A stretch of 38,799 nucleotides of DNA from Oligoflexales bacterium (GTDB lineage Bacteria; Bdellovibrionota_B; Oligoflexia; Oligoflexales; RGVZ01). The position numbers and the translations under genes were made by a program. Position 1 is the stretch's first letter. Each line of letters starts with the position of its first letter. Below are positions 16,190 through 25,785 of this stretch, piece after piece. The DNA lies in contig CANILH010000024.1 of NCBI GenBank assembly GCA_947468665.1, forward strand, positions 1 through 38,799, given 5' to 3'. The notes below the pieces were generated by a model. It had not been told where the DNA came from. It did no database searches and saw only the letters and a list, made by a program, of their open reading frames with translations.

Positions 16190-17082
16190 TGTCGACGTCT
16201 TGTCAGCACGATCATCATCACGGACATCATCACGGTGTGAGCGCCGGTGACACATCAGTTCGTAATATCGCTATTGCCTTCGTGCTTAACTTGTCGTTCG
16301 CGGTGATTGAGCTTGTGGGTGGTTGGTGGACGCAGAGTATCGCGATCCAGGCTGACGCGATTCATGATTTCGGTGATTCCATCGCTTTGGCGGCCGCGCT
16401 GGGGCTGCAATACTGGTCATCGGCTCATCCAAGTGATCGCTTTACGTTTGGTTTTAAACGACTCTCTTTACTTTCGGCGTTGGCCACGAGCTTTGTACTG
16501 CTTGCTGGTTCCGTCTTTATTATTGGTCGGGCCGTGGAGCGACTCGCGAATCCTGTTGCTCCCAATCTCAATGGAATGTTTTTTCTGGCCGTTTTAGGGG
16601 TTGCGGTAAATGGCGCCGCGGCCTGGAAAATGAGCCATGGAGTGACTCAAAATGAGCGCGCCTTGTCGTGGCACATGATGGAAGATCTCCTGGGCTGGGT
16701 CGCGGTTTTAGTTGGCAGTATAGTCATGAGATTTGCCGATGTGCCATGGATTGACGCGGTTTTGAGTCTGGCTATCGCCGGGATAGTTATTATGGGGGCA
16801 TCCCGTAACTTTTGGGCTAGTTCCCAGCTTTTTTTGCAGGCGGCGCCTAATGTTGATTTAACCGCGATAAGACATGAATTAGGGTCAATCCCCCGGATTA
16901 CGAGTGTGGATTCACTTAAGGTTTGGTCACTTGACGGGGCTCACCATGTGGCCTCGGTCCAGATCACAATACCTCAGGATATGAGTGCTGCCGATCGCGG
17001 ATCTTTAAAGAGTGATGTCCGCGATGTGTTTAAACGTTTTGGTGAGTTTGAGACCAACATCGAGTGTATTGAGTCTATTTGA
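16189..17082 (+). CDS. cation diffusion facilitator (CDF) zinc/metal exporter
   Basis: CDF proteins export Zn2+ or similar divalent metals in exchange for protons at the inner membrane. This 297-residue protein has a His-rich cytoplasmic N-terminus (six or more His within residues 7-15), six hydrophobic segments, the TM2 metal motif 'ADAIHDFGDS' with H59 and D63, and a matching TM5 motif 'SWHMMEDLLG'. A soluble C-terminal domain of about 85 residues ends the protein. H/D pairs in TM2 and TM5 suggest zinc or cadmium, as in ZitB/CzcD. Its start overlaps the stop of the deaminase gene. Confidence 0.93.
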   Translation: MSTSCQHDHHHGHHHGVSAGDTSVRNIAIAFVLNLSFAVIELVGGWWTQSIAIQADAIHDFGDSIALAAALGLQYWSSAHPSDRFTFGFKRLSLLSALATSFVLLAGSVFIIGRAVERLANPVAPNLNGMFFLAVLGVAVNGAAAWKMSHGVTQNERALSWHMMEDLLGWVAVLVGSIVMRFADVPWIDAVLSLAIAGIVIMGASRNFWASSQLFLQAAPNVDLTAIRHELGSIPRITSVDSLKVWSLDGAHHVASVQITIPQDMSAADRGSLKSDVRDVFKRFGEFETNIECIESI

Positions 17083-17105
17083 TCGCTGTTTGTCGCAGTT
17101 CCGCT

Positions 17106-17987
17106 TCAGAGCGGGAAGCCTTTTTTGTCAAACCAGGACTTTAAAAGCTCCAGAACAGGCTCATAAATCGGCCGGCTCTCAAACAAAATCTCGTGGTAGG
17201 CGCCCTGAATCCAGTGAAAGTCTACGCCTTCCTTAGTATTTTGCGCCGCTGACGCCACCCAGCGTTGAATGCTAGCAGGGTCGACAACCAACTCGTCCGT
17301 TCCGCTCAAGACCATCATTGGCAGGGTTAGTTTGGCTTGATTCTCAGGGCGATGGACAAATTGCGTCGCCTCGTAGCTTGCTTTGACCCACTCAAAGGTG
17401 GGGCTTGGCAGCGGGTATGGCGAGTTTTGAATAACTTGGTACCGCTCGGCTGAGTGCGTGAGTATGTTGTCCTCAAAGGGCGGTTTCAAGAAGCGCCCAC
17501 CACCGGAATTGACATGTCCAAGGAAGAGTTTAGTTAGGATCCTTGAGGTGTGATAGGCAGCCGCGGCTGGCATTGGGTTATTGGGCATACCTAGCAGCGG
17601 TGACGACAACACAAGGCAGCGTGGCTTTATGAGGCCACGCATGATCGCTACAAGTGATATCAGGCATCCCATGCTGTGACAAACAAGGTTGAAGGGCTTG
17701 CCGTTTGTAGCTTTATTGATGATCAGCGCAAGATCATCAGAGTAGGTGTCGTAGCTGTCAATCCATGCCCGCGCTCCACCTGACGCACCCTGACCTCGAT
17801 GATCCAGGGTGATAAATCCCGTGTCTTGCGCGACCTTAAGATCCGCGGGAAGACCCTCATGTTTCTCGAGCCATTCCGAGCGGCCATTGGCGAATACCAG
17901 AAACCGGTTTGCGGTGTCGGCGTTATCGCTCACTCCATAACGGAGATCCAATGAATTGGATTTGTCACGGATGGTTTGGATTTTCAT
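17106..17987 (-). CDS. alpha/beta hydrolase, lysophospholipase/monoacylglycerol-lipase type
   Basis: This 293-residue serine hydrolase resembles PldB-like lysophospholipases and monoglyceride lipases. The nucleophile is S105 in 'CHSMG', the acid is Asp in 'LSGTDELVVD', and the base is His in 'AYHEILFE'; 'LDHRGQGASGG' is the family's conserved loop before the nucleophile. No signal peptide is visible, so it is likely cytoplasmic. Its first 23 bases overlap the end of the GDPD gene upstream, so the pair is translationally coupled. Together they could strip an acyl chain and then hydrolyse the glycerophosphodiester in phospholipid turnover. Confidence 0.87.
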   Translation of the reverse strand: MKIQTIRDKSNSLDLRYGVSDNADTANRFLVFANGRSEWLEKHEGLPADLKVAQDTGFITLDHRGQGASGGARAWIDSYDTYSDDLALIINKATNGKPFNLVCHSMGCLISLVAIMRGLIKPRCLVLSSPLLGMPNNPMPAAAAYHTSRILTKLFLGHVNSGGGRFLKPPFEDNILTHSAERYQVIQNSPYPLPSPTFEWVKASYEATQFVHRPENQAKLTLPMMVLSGTDELVVDPASIQRWVASAAQNTKEGVDFHWIQGAYHEILFESRPIYEPVLELLKSWFDKKGFPL

Positions 17988-18777
17988 CGCGCTTGCCCTC
18001 GATAGTGTTCAACTTACCCAGGCTTTGCGCCCGGTTATCAATTAATTCCTCATTTTTGAGCCAACGGATAAACTCAGTCGGGTAGTTGGTGCAGTGTCCG
18101 TCAACATGATGCGTTTTAAGCAGTGTCCACCAGGATTCCCTGGCCTGTTCCTCACCATCCATAGGAGCCCAGGTGAAGACCTTCCACGAACGTGCCCTGC
18201 ACTGGTCCATAAATGACTCGCAGATCTGCCCGATGCGGGGGTGGACGATATCGCAGCTGGTCATCTGCATGAAGTTGACGATGGCAAGATGTGCGAAGTA
18301 AGGCCAGGGGATCTCTGTGTCACCGGTCAGACAGGCTCTCCTGATATCAGGGCATTTATCCCGCATGTATATCAATGGCTCAGGAAAAAAAGAGGATACG
18401 ATGATCTTATTCCTGAGAGGATGTTTTTCAATAATATCTCGGACCGCTCGGGCAGATTCCGGGTCATTGCCTTTGATCTCAATATTGAGCTCAATTCGTG
18501 AGAGGAAACGGTCGACCACTTCATCCAGAAACGGAACTGGGTCGCCATTTACCTGATTGATGTGTTTGAGCTCCGCGCGTGTCATATCTGAGCAATATAG
18601 GTTTTTGCCAGTCGCGTGCATCAGGTGGTTGTCATGATTAATAACCGCATGGCCATCCTTGGTAAGAAAGACGTCGAGCTCAATGCGGTCGGCTCCGCAG
18701 GTCACGCTTTTTTCGTAAGCGGAGAAACTATTCTCAAAAGCTTCTTTGTTATTGCCGCGATGGGCGATCACAATCAT
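17965..18777 (-). CDS. glycerophosphodiester phosphodiesterase
   Basis: GDPD enzymes split glycerophosphodiesters into glycerol-3-phosphate and an alcohol. From the ATG at 18777 (with GAGGA seven bases before it) the 270-residue protein starts 'MIVIAHRGN', the usual N-terminus; a longer frame to 18918 adds 47 residues without family similarity. Catalytic residues are H6/R7, E34 and D36 in 'IELDVFLTKDG', H48 in 'INHD', and 'LNIEIKG' later. It lacks a signal peptide from this start, so it is of the cytoplasmic UgpQ type. It is the first gene of a pair with the lysophospholipase-like gene. Confidence 0.92.
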   Translation of the reverse strand: MIVIAHRGNNKEAFENSFSAYEKSVTCGADRIELDVFLTKDGHAVINHDNHLMHATGKNLYCSDMTRAELKHINQVNGDPVPFLDEVVDRFLSRIELNIEIKGNDPESARAVRDIIEKHPLRNKIIVSSFFPEPLIYMRDKCPDIRRACLTGDTEIPWPYFAHLAIVNFMQMTSCDIVHPRIGQICESFMDQCRARSWKVFTWAPMDGEEQARESWWTLLKTHHVDGHCTNYPTEFIRWLKNEELIDNRAQSLGKLNTIEGKRDENPNHP

Positions 18778-18941
18778 CGAGGAATCCTCAATACAAACCA
18801 GGAAGAAATTGCCTATCATCCCGCTCGGACAGGGAATTATTTGTCTATCGGTGAATAGGGTGGTGGTCAGTATACAATGGAACAGGGGACTTCGCTGTGA
18901 TTTTTTCGTTCGCCTCATTATTTTTTGAAAGGAAGGCCGTT

Positions 18942-19697
18942 ATGCTAAATGCCTTGAAAACCGCCAAACGCGTCGCAATATTTACCGGACTACTACTTGG
19001 AATCGGCGAAGTGGCCGCATTGGCGGCTCCTATGAAAAAAGGACCTCCCATGATGGCCGCGACCCAGTCTGGTGGGACCAAATCCGGCGGGCATGACTGG
19101 ATTTTTAGTCTTCCTGTTGTAGCCGAGCGCCAGCAGCTTCGCTTGCACGCGGAGTACAATGCGTTCCGCAGCATTGGCCTCGCCCTTGAAGCCGGTCAAA
19201 TCGCGACGACCGAGGAATTAGGGGATGAAGAAATCAAGGCTACTGGTAGCTCGCTTGCCATCGATGGATACCAAGCGTCCCTGCTGATGAGCAGGTACTC
19301 TGATCCCGCGAACATGGGCGGCTTTTTCTGGTCACTTGGAGCGGGTTATCGTAAGTGGGACGCTGAATGGAAGAAAAAACCGGATGAAAAGGAAGCACAA
19401 AGAGCGTCACTGGTAGATGAGGAAGGTTATCTTCATCACCGGGTTGAGGGTAAGGGCGCTACGGCTCACTTCCGCGCTGGCTACCGCTACGTGGCTAATG
19501 ATTGGCCATTGGCCGTTGGCGGTCACGTAGGGCTCAGGCACATGAACTCTCAGGTGACCGATGTCACTGTTAAGGAAGAAGAACAGACAAAACTGCATGC
19601 GACCTATTCGAAGGTTGATGACGGGGAGCGTAAGCAACTGAAGCACAAAATGATGACAACGCCAGACTTTACCGTGGATTTCGGCCTGGCATTTTAA
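18942..19697 (+). CDS. predicted outer-membrane beta-barrel protein, unknown function
   Basis: I chose the ATG at 18942, preceded by GAAAGGAAGG, because it gives a signal peptide (about residues 1-28, 'GEVAALAAP'). The 251-residue product shows alternating hydrophobic strands ('GGFFWSLGAGYRKWD', 'AHFRAGYRYVAND', 'LAVGGHVGLRHMN') and ends in 'VDFGLAF', the C-terminal Phe expected for BAM-assembled barrels. No family is recognised. A strong terminator follows at 19727, so the gene is a single-cistron unit. Confidence 0.75.
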   Translation: MLNALKTAKRVAIFTGLLLGIGEVAALAAPMKKGPPMMAATQSGGTKSGGHDWIFSLPVVAERQQLRLHAEYNAFRSIGLALEAGQIATTEELGDEEIKATGSSLAIDGYQASLLMSRYSDPANMGGFFWSLGAGYRKWDAEWKKKPDEKEAQRASLVDEEGYLHHRVEGKGATAHFRAGYRYVANDWPLAVGGHVGLRHMNSQVTDVTVKEEEQTKLHATYSKVDDGERKQLKHKMMTTPDFTVDFGLAF

Positions 19698-19726
19698 TTC
19701 TGACGGGTCCGGTTTAGATCGGTTTA

Positions 19727-19772
19727 AAACAGCAAGAGGCGCGGATTTCCGCGCCTCTTGCTGTTTGTTTTT
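19727..19772 (+). terminator. intrinsic terminator, probably bidirectional
   Basis: A perfect 19-bp inverted repeat (19727-19745 and 19748-19766, 2-base gap) with a G+C-rich core (GAGGCGCGGA) is followed by GTTTTT. It closes the outer-membrane protein gene 29 bases after its stop. On the other strand the stem is followed by a short T4 run, so it may also end transcription of the convergent VWA gene, whose stop is at 19792. Confidence 0.9.
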
Positions 19773-19791
19773 CCTCTAAATTAAGTCCTCG

Positions 19792-21117
19792 TTATGGAGC
19801 CGGGTAGTATTGAATCAGTATGTTCTCCCCGGCCGGCGGAATAGATCCCGTGTCGAATTTTATCGCGTTGTTTCCGGAATTATAGGTCCAGTTGGTCGAG
19901 ACCACTCCGTTGACGCTCACCTTGATTGATGAAACGAAAGGCACACGACTCAATACGACTTGGGATGACTGTGCCGCGATGTCCTGACCGATCGAAGCCA
20001 ATGAGGCTGACCAATTTGTGTCGCAGATGCTTTGGATGATTCCTCCAGTTTTTCGCGCGGCGCTGATATACTGCGTACCTTCCTCAAGTGGCTGTGAGTG
20101 GGGAGAGGTGCACATAGAGCCATTCGCGAGTCGAGTTCCAGTGATCGTGGAGACCGAGAATCTGCCGGCACCCTTGACGGCCAGTGCGTCGCGGATCATA
20201 TCATCGGATGTGTAGCGGTACGATGAGAGCCCCATCTGAGCGTAATTATAACCCGAGTAAGCATCAGTCATGCCAAGGCCTATACCGTCGTCTTCCTCGT
20301 CGCTAACTACGATGACGGCAAGAAACGCTTCAGGCCTGACAAGCCCCTCATTTTGGCCGCTTATGGATTTCGCGATCGCCATTTTTGCGGCGGTCAGACC
20401 GTGCTCAAAAGATGAACCTTTGATCCCTACATTTGCGTAGTTTACAAACCTGGTGATGAGATCGGTGAAGTTCCTGGTCAGTACTTTTTTGCCGCTTTCA
20501 CCAACCAACGAGCCTTTAAGGTGGGTCTGAGGGCTTGCGTCAAGTGTCGGGCAGTAGCGGGTCGCCAACGGTACCTGGCTTGGGTTAATTGAGTCGCAGA
20601 CATCAGTAGTGGTCACTCCCACCTGAAAATCGGAGTTGGTCCGGGAAAGCTGATTAATGAAGCTTGAGAAATTTTGGCCAAGGTAGTTTTGCTCCTCGCG
20701 CATTGATCCGGATGAGTCAATGACCCAAAGAATATCAACCTTAGAATTCTCCTGCTGAACACTCGCGTCACTTACAAGAGTGAGGCCTGATGTTTCTACG
20801 CCAGGATTGGCCCCCGAGCCCGGAACAATATCTCCGGGACGCCAGGAGTCAGGTACTCCATTAGCTCCGGACGGTGCTGCGCCTGAATTTGACGTTGTTG
20901 GCAAGTCAGGAGTCCCGGCATTTGAAGCGGTTGCATCGGCGCCCCCAGAAGGAAGGACGCCTCCTTTGCCATCGGTCGCGGCTGGTATCGACTGCTCAGT
21001 AAATGAAGGATTCTGAGGGCCGCACCCCGCCACGACCAGGCCAATTCCCCCCATGACCAGAAGGGTTGTCAGTTTTGAAAGCTGTCCCCCAATACAAACG
21101 GAAATAGGCGTATTCAT
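19792..21117 (-). CDS. VWA-domain lipoprotein
   Basis: This 441-residue protein is a predicted lipoprotein: the signal peptide ends at 'LVVAGC' with C32, from an ATG at 21117 preceded by GGAG. A Gly/Ser/Pro-rich linker of about 85 residues follows, then a von Willebrand factor A domain with an intact MIDAS motif DSSGS at 134-138 and 'VVSDEEDDG' later. VWA domains bind protein ligands through a metal ion; here the protein would be on the membrane surface. A longer reading to 21177 lacks the signal. I do not recognise the C-terminal 90 residues, which look beta-rich. The function is unknown. Confidence 0.8.
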   Translation of the reverse strand: MNTPISVCIGGQLSKLTTLLVMGGIGLVVAGCGPQNPSFTEQSIPAATDGKGGVLPSGGADATASNAGTPDLPTTSNSGAAPSGANGVPDSWRPGDIVPGSGANPGVETSGLTLVSDASVQQENSKVDILWVIDSSGSMREEQNYLGQNFSSFINQLSRTNSDFQVGVTTTDVCDSINPSQVPLATRYCPTLDASPQTHLKGSLVGESGKKVLTRNFTDLITRFVNYANVGIKGSSFEHGLTAAKMAIAKSISGQNEGLVRPEAFLAVIVVSDEEDDGIGLGMTDAYSGYNYAQMGLSSYRYTSDDMIRDALAVKGAGRFSVSTITGTRLANGSMCTSPHSQPLEEGTQYISAARKTGGIIQSICDTNWSASLASIGQDIAAQSSQVVLSRVPFVSSIKVSVNGVVSTNWTYNSGNNAIKFDTGSIPPAGENILIQYYPAP

Positions 21118-21336
21118 GACAAAATCTCCTCTAAGTAAGTTAAAGCACGGGGTTGCCAGAGGCATCCAGATGGTCACGCTCTCCCAACCATAGGTGCCCA
21201 GTCGACGGGGTGCGGGTGGGCGTTTAGGAAGTCTGATTAATCAAATAAATACATAGTATTAAGGCCTGTGTTTGTATAAAGTCACAGCCACGGTACATGG
21301 TATTTTCTAGGTGAGATTTGGCAGGTGAGCATACGT

Positions 21337-22491
21337 ATGATGCGGGTCGCGATTGACGCCAGGATGATAAAGCCCGGAACGATGCACGGGATCGCTAGAT
21401 ACGTCTATGAATTGATTCATGGGCTATCTCAGACGGATGCCGGGATAGAGTTTCATGTCCTGGTCAATAGTGACAGCCCACTATTGGATCAAAAATGGCC
21501 GGGGCACATTAAATTTTTGGAGATTAAAGCTGGCTGGATCAGTTTTCGGGAGCAGTTTGAGATTCCCGCGGCGCTTCGCTCCCGGGGGATTGACCTGTTC
21601 CACGCTCCGTCTTTTGTGGCTCCTTTGTTCACTCCATGTAAAGTAATCATGACTATCCATGATTTGAATCACTTGGTTCTTCCGCAGTTTTATACGCCGT
21701 TTCATCAGGTCTATTACAGGGTATTTGTCCGCAGTTGTATTGAGCGTTCGACTTATATTTTAACGGTAAGTCATTTTTCCAAGCAGGAAATAGTGCGGAC
21801 AATTCATTTGGATCCGGCTAAAATTTTCGTCACTTATAATGGCGTGAGTGAGCGCTACAAGCCGATTACCGATCAGGGGGAATTGGCCTATATTCGGGAA
21901 CTCTACGAGCTTCCTGACCAGTTTATCCTTTGCGTCTCAAACAATAAGCCCCATAAAAACGTTCATCAGCTGGTCCGTGCCTATTGCCAGTCAAGTGTTG
22001 AGTTACCCCTTGTGCTTGCGACACCTGTGGACGGTGCTTTGCTTAGATTGGCGGAGTCGTTTAATAAAAAGCACAGGATATTTTTCTCCAGGTTTATCGC
22101 TGAGGAACATCTGCCGGCTGTTTACTCTATGACTAATTTATTCGTCTATCCATCTACTTATGAGGGATTTGGGTTGCCACCGCTTGAGGCGATGTGTTGC
22201 GGTGCTCCGGTCGTGGTGGCCAGGTCGTCGTCGCTGCCGGAAGTCGTCGGCGAACGCGCGATCTTCGCTAATCCATACGATTATCTTGATATCGCGAGAG
22301 CCCTCGAGCAGGGCGTCAATGATCAGGGAGCCCGCGAAAAGGCTCTTATAGGGATTTCTGAGTACCGCAAGAAATTCTCCTGGGAAAAGATGACCGAGCA
22401 GACATTGGGACTATATCGAAGCGCGCTTGGTCTCGATCCAAGTCCCGTGGTGGGCGGGGAGTATACTCCTTTGGGCGGAGGGCTATTATGA
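21337..22491 (+). CDS. glycosyltransferase, GT4/GT-B family
   Basis: This 384-residue GT-B glycosyltransferase has the N-terminal 'MRVAIDARM' strand and the C-terminal donor-binding motif '[19 protein letters not shown]', the usual GT4 signature with the E-x7-E pair. The start is ambiguous: the ATG at 21337 has AGGTGAG seven bases before it, while a GTG at 21325 has another AGGTGAG nine bases before it. The last bases overlap the next gene's ATG. It probably builds a surface polysaccharide or lipopolysaccharide together with its downstream paralogue. The sugar donor and acceptor cannot be read from sequence. Confidence 0.9.
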   Translation: MMRVAIDARMIKPGTMHGIARYVYELIHGLSQTDAGIEFHVLVNSDSPLLDQKWPGHIKFLEIKAGWISFREQFEIPAALRSRGIDLFHAPSFVAPLFTPCKVIMTIHDLNHLVLPQFYTPFHQVYYRVFVRSCIERSTYILTVSHFSKQEIVRTIHLDPAKIFVTYNGVSERYKPITDQGELAYIRELYELPDQFILCVSNNKPHKNVHQLVRAYCQSSVELPLVLATPVDGALLRLAESFNKKHRIFFSRFIAEEHLPAVYSMTNLFVYPSTYEGFGLPPLEAMCCGAPVVVARSSSLPEVVGERAIFANPYDYLDIARALEQGVNDQGAREKALIGISEYRKKFSWEKMTEQTLGLYRSALGLDPSPVVGGEYTPLGGGLL

Positions 22492-23750
22492 GAATCGGTA
22501 TCAACGGTCGATTTCTTGTCGCGAAAAGAACCGGCGTTCAGCGGGCCGCGTATAATATCGTCAAAACTCTTGTTGAGGTGGATCGCGATAATGAATACGT
22601 GATTTTTACCGGCAAGGAACAAGTTGGGGCGCCTGAATGGAATTATCCGAACGTAACAGTTGTTGGCGATAACCTCAGGCCCAGTGAAAGTATCCGGAAT
22701 CATTTTTGGGAACAGGTGCGTTTACCGAGGCTGGCAAAGCAATATAAGATCGACATACTGCATTCCCCAGCTAACGTGGCCCCGATTTTTTACAGTGGCA
22801 AGTCTGTCATTCATATTCACGACCTTTGTTTTGTCGTGAATCCCCAGTGGTACAGTTTCACGTTCAGAACCGTATATAACATTATTATTCCGATACTTGC
22901 CAAGAGGGCGACAAAGGTTATCACTGACAGTAATAACTCCAGAAATGACCTTTTGCAGTACTTTAACCTGCCAGCTGAACGGGTAAGTCTGGTCTACCTG
23001 GCAGTCGATGATACGTTCTCGTTGCCGCGCCCAATTTCAAGTGAAAAAAGTTCTGTTCGTGAAGACGATTATATTTTGTATGCCGGCTCACTGGAGCCTC
23101 GTAAAAACATCAATATTCTGATTGAGGCGTACGAGAAGCTTCGACATCAATATCCGGCGATCAAGACCAAATTAATTTTGATCGGTGGCGAAAGCCCGTT
23201 GTTCGCGTCAGTTCAGCTCAATGCCCGCGAATTTCGTGATGACGTAGTGTTCAAGGGGTTTGTCAGTGACGCGGAGTTGAGTGATTTCTATCGCCGCGCG
23301 AAATTAGTCGCATACCCTAGTCTTTATGAAGGTTTTGGGTTGCCTCCCTTGGAGGCTATGGCGTCGGGGTCTCCAGTTGTCACCAGCTCAACCAGCAGTA
23401 TTCCGGAAGTTGTCGGCAATGCCGCGATATTAATCAATCCGAGGGACCGGGAGCAGTTAACCAGGGCCCTGCACCGCGTTTTGACCGATTCATCGCTGCG
23501 CAAGTCCATGATTAAAGCGGGCGCGGAGCAGGTGCTGAGATTTAATTGGTACCGCGTTGCCCGTGGAGTTTTAAGTGTTTATTATGAGGTTCATCAGCGT
23601 CGTGTGGATCAGCCTTTAACGGTGCAGTCCTTCATTCCTGTTTCGGTATGGTCTGCCCTGAGGAAGATGGAGTCACTGAAAACAGCGCTGATGGATGAGA
23701 AGAAAATTCGTAGCCTGATGGCTAGCAGCAAGTCACAGGGAGGGTCGTAA
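22488..23750 (+). CDS. glycosyltransferase, GT4/GT-B family, paralogue of upstream gene
   Basis: This 420-residue protein has the same design as its upstream neighbour: 'MRIGINGRF' N-terminus, 'DILHSPANVAPI' region, 'AGSLEPRKNINILIEAYEKL', and the donor motif '[19 protein letters not shown]'. The two genes overlap by four bases (ATGA) and share motifs throughout, so they look like a tandem duplication that diverged to add successive sugars. It has a C-terminal extension of about 50 residues not seen in its neighbour. The asnS start follows three bases after the stop codon. Confidence 0.9.
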   Translation: MRIGINGRFLVAKRTGVQRAAYNIVKTLVEVDRDNEYVIFTGKEQVGAPEWNYPNVTVVGDNLRPSESIRNHFWEQVRLPRLAKQYKIDILHSPANVAPIFYSGKSVIHIHDLCFVVNPQWYSFTFRTVYNIIIPILAKRATKVITDSNNSRNDLLQYFNLPAERVSLVYLAVDDTFSLPRPISSEKSSVREDDYILYAGSLEPRKNINILIEAYEKLRHQYPAIKTKLILIGGESPLFASVQLNAREFRDDVVFKGFVSDAELSDFYRRAKLVAYPSLYEGFGLPPLEAMASGSPVVTSSTSSIPEVVGNAAILINPRDREQLTRALHRVLTDSSLRKSMIKAGAEQVLRFNWYRVARGVLSVYYEVHQRRVDQPLTVQSFIPVSVWSALRKMESLKTALMDEKKIRSLMASSKSQGGS

Positions 23751-23753
23751 CGT

Positions 23754-25148
23754 ATGAGTATTCGTCGTAATCGCATTAAGGACATTCTTCAAACAGGAAC
23801 CGCTGGCCAGCATGTTACGGTTTGCGGCTGGGTCAGGTCTCGCCGGGAATCAAAGGCATTCGCGTTTCTGGTGTTAAATGACGGATCCTGCCAGGCAACG
23901 CTGCAGTGTATTATCGATCAGGGAATTCCTGGTTTTGATCTTCTGGGGCGATGTCAGACAGGGGCCTCTGTCAGGATTGAGGGTGAGCTTAAGCCTAGTC
24001 AGGGCAAGGGACAGTCGTGGGAAGTGCACGCGAAGAAGCTTGATCTCTACGGCGAGGCAAATCCTGAGACATATCCTTTGCAGAAAAAAGGTCACACGCT
24101 GGAGTTCCTGCGTGACATTGGACATCTCCGCGGACGGACAAATACATTTGGTGCCGTCTGGCGGCTACGCAACGCTCTGGCGCATGGAGTGCACGAGTTT
24201 TTTCAAGGCAAGGGTTTTTTGTGGGCTCATACGCCCATTATTACCGCCAATGACGGCGAGGGTGCCGGTGAGATGTTTACGGTGTCGACTCTTGATTTTG
24301 AGAAGTTACCGCGAACCGATAAAGGAAAAGTGGATTGGTCAAAGGACTTCTTCGGAAAGCACGCGCATCTCACGGTGACCGGCCAGCTTCAAGGCGAGTT
24401 TTTGGCGTTATCACACGGTGATATCTATACGTTTGGACCGACATTTCGCGCGGAAAACTCAAATACGACGCGCCACTTGTCAGAGTTCTGGATGATTGAG
24501 CCCGAGATGGCGTTCGCTGATCTCGAGGACGACATGGAGCTTGCTGAGGAATTTGTGCGGTTCCTTTGCGGTTGGGCCGTAAAAAAATGCCCTGTGGAAT
24601 TAGCTTTCCTCAGTGAGATGTATAAAGGGATGACGCCCGAAGACATCTCTAAACTTAGTGAGTCCAAATTCGCGCGTATGACCTATACAGACGCTATCAG
24701 GGAGCTTGAGAAGGCTTCGGTGAAATTTGATTTCCCGGTTAAGTGGGGCATTGACCTGCAGTCAGAGCATGAGCGCTACCTGACCGACCATATATTCAAA
24801 GGTCCGGTTATCGTGACTGATTATCCGAAGGAGTTTAAGGCCTTTTACATGCGCATGAATGACGACAATAAAACCGTCGCTGCCATGGATGTCCTGGTGC
24901 CTAGGATTGGCGAGATCATTGGGGGAAGCCAGCGGGAGGACCGCCTGGATGTTCTTGAAGGCAGGATTCGTGAGCTTGGGCTGCCCGTGGATGACCTTCA
25001 GTGGTATATCGATCTTCGCCGGTTTGGCTCGGTGCCTCACGCAGGCTTTGGGCTCGGATTTGAGCGTATTGTTCAGTACTTATCGGGTATGGGCAATATC
25101 CGGGATGTAATTCCCTGCCCTAGGGCTCCACAGACGATCGCGTTTTGA
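23754..25148 (+). CDS. asnS: asparaginyl-tRNA synthetase
   Basis: AsnRS charges tRNA-Asn in the cytoplasm. The 464-residue protein has the N-terminal OB fold ('VCGWVRSRRESKAFAFLVLN', 'NDGSCQATLQ'), motif 2 'TFGPTFRAENSNTTRHLSEF', the AsnRS-type 'GEGAGEMFTVSTLDF' insertion and motif 3 'GFGLGFERIVQYLSG'. The order of motifs and the absence of an AspRS-type insertion domain support AsnRS rather than AspRS. Its ATG lies three bases after the glycosyltransferase stop, using a GGGAGGGTCG region inside that gene's end as ribosome site. Confidence 0.96.
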   Translation: MSIRRNRIKDILQTGTAGQHVTVCGWVRSRRESKAFAFLVLNDGSCQATLQCIIDQGIPGFDLLGRCQTGASVRIEGELKPSQGKGQSWEVHAKKLDLYGEANPETYPLQKKGHTLEFLRDIGHLRGRTNTFGAVWRLRNALAHGVHEFFQGKGFLWAHTPIITANDGEGAGEMFTVSTLDFEKLPRTDKGKVDWSKDFFGKHAHLTVTGQLQGEFLALSHGDIYTFGPTFRAENSNTTRHLSEFWMIEPEMAFADLEDDMELAEEFVRFLCGWAVKKCPVELAFLSEMYKGMTPEDISKLSESKFARMTYTDAIRELEKASVKFDFPVKWGIDLQSEHERYLTDHIFKGPVIVTDYPKEFKAFYMRMNDDNKTVAAMDVLVPRIGEIIGGSQREDRLDVLEGRIRELGLPVDDLQWYIDLRRFGSVPHAGFGLGFERIVQYLSGMGNIRDVIPCPRAPQTIAF

Positions 25149-25213
25149 GGGTTGATCGGATTCTGAGCGGGCGAAAATTTTTCGTCAAACCCTTGAATAG
25201 TGTGGGTTCCTTG

Positions 25214-25242
25214 TTGACCTGGGTAGACCTTATATATATAGT
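25214..25242 (+). promoter_or_regulatory. promoter of the rplM-rpsI operon
   Basis: TTGACC at 25214-25219 and TATAGT at 25237-25242 are 17 bases apart, within a TATATATATA tract. The predicted leader is about 90 bases long. L13 leaders can carry autoregulatory RNA, but I could not see a structure strong enough to claim one. Confidence 0.65.
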
Positions 25243-25339
25243 GCCCCCTCTCTATGGACCGTCAGCTGGTTTTTGCGTCTTGCCGGTTGAAAAAAGTCCA
25301 ATGATTTAAGCGCAATCGGTATCTGGAGTTACGGATATT

Positions 25340-25771
25340 ATGAAAACTGTAAGTGTAAAGCCTGCTGATGTTAAAAAGCAGTGGACCATCGTTGATGCGT
25401 CCGGAAAAACCCTTGGGCGCCTCGCGACGGAAGTCGCTCGCGTTCTTCGCGGCAAGCACAAAGCTGACTTTGCGCCTCACATTGATGGTGGCGATTATGT
25501 CGTTGTCGTGAATGCCGGTAAAGTAGCTATGACTGGCGTTAAGATGACCGATAAATTCTACTTCCACCACACTGGTTGGGTTGGTGGAATTAAAGCGATC
25601 ACGGCTCGTGACCTTCTGGCGACAAAACCTGAGCGCGTGGTAGTTTCCGCTATTAAAGGAATGCTTCCAAAGACTAAACTTGGTCGCAAGATCTCCGGTA
25701 ACCTGCATGTATATGCCGGCGCGGAGCATCCTCACAAAGCTCAAAACCCTGTCGCAATGCCGACCCGCTAA
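25340..25771 (+). CDS. rplM: 50S ribosomal protein L13
   Basis: L13 is an early assembly protein of the large ribosomal subunit. The 143-residue protein has the usual length and motifs: '[23 protein letters not shown]' at residues 17-40, '[16 protein letters not shown]', and '[10 protein letters not shown]' followed by '[16 protein letters not shown]' at the C-terminus. A GGAG ribosome site precedes the ATG. The rpsI gene begins 14 bases downstream, the conserved bacterial pair. Confidence 0.98.
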   Translation: MKTVSVKPADVKKQWTIVDASGKTLGRLATEVARVLRGKHKADFAPHIDGGDYVVVVNAGKVAMTGVKMTDKFYFHHTGWVGGIKAITARDLLATKPERVVVSAIKGMLPKTKLGRKISGNLHVYAGAEHPHKAQNPVAMPTR

Positions 25772-25785
25772 GGAGAATTTGATAA

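Noticed and set aside
25243-25339. Possible L13 autoregulatory leader RNA
   Set aside because: The leader is long enough, but I could not find a convincing conserved stem, so no riboswitch or ribosomal leader is claimed.
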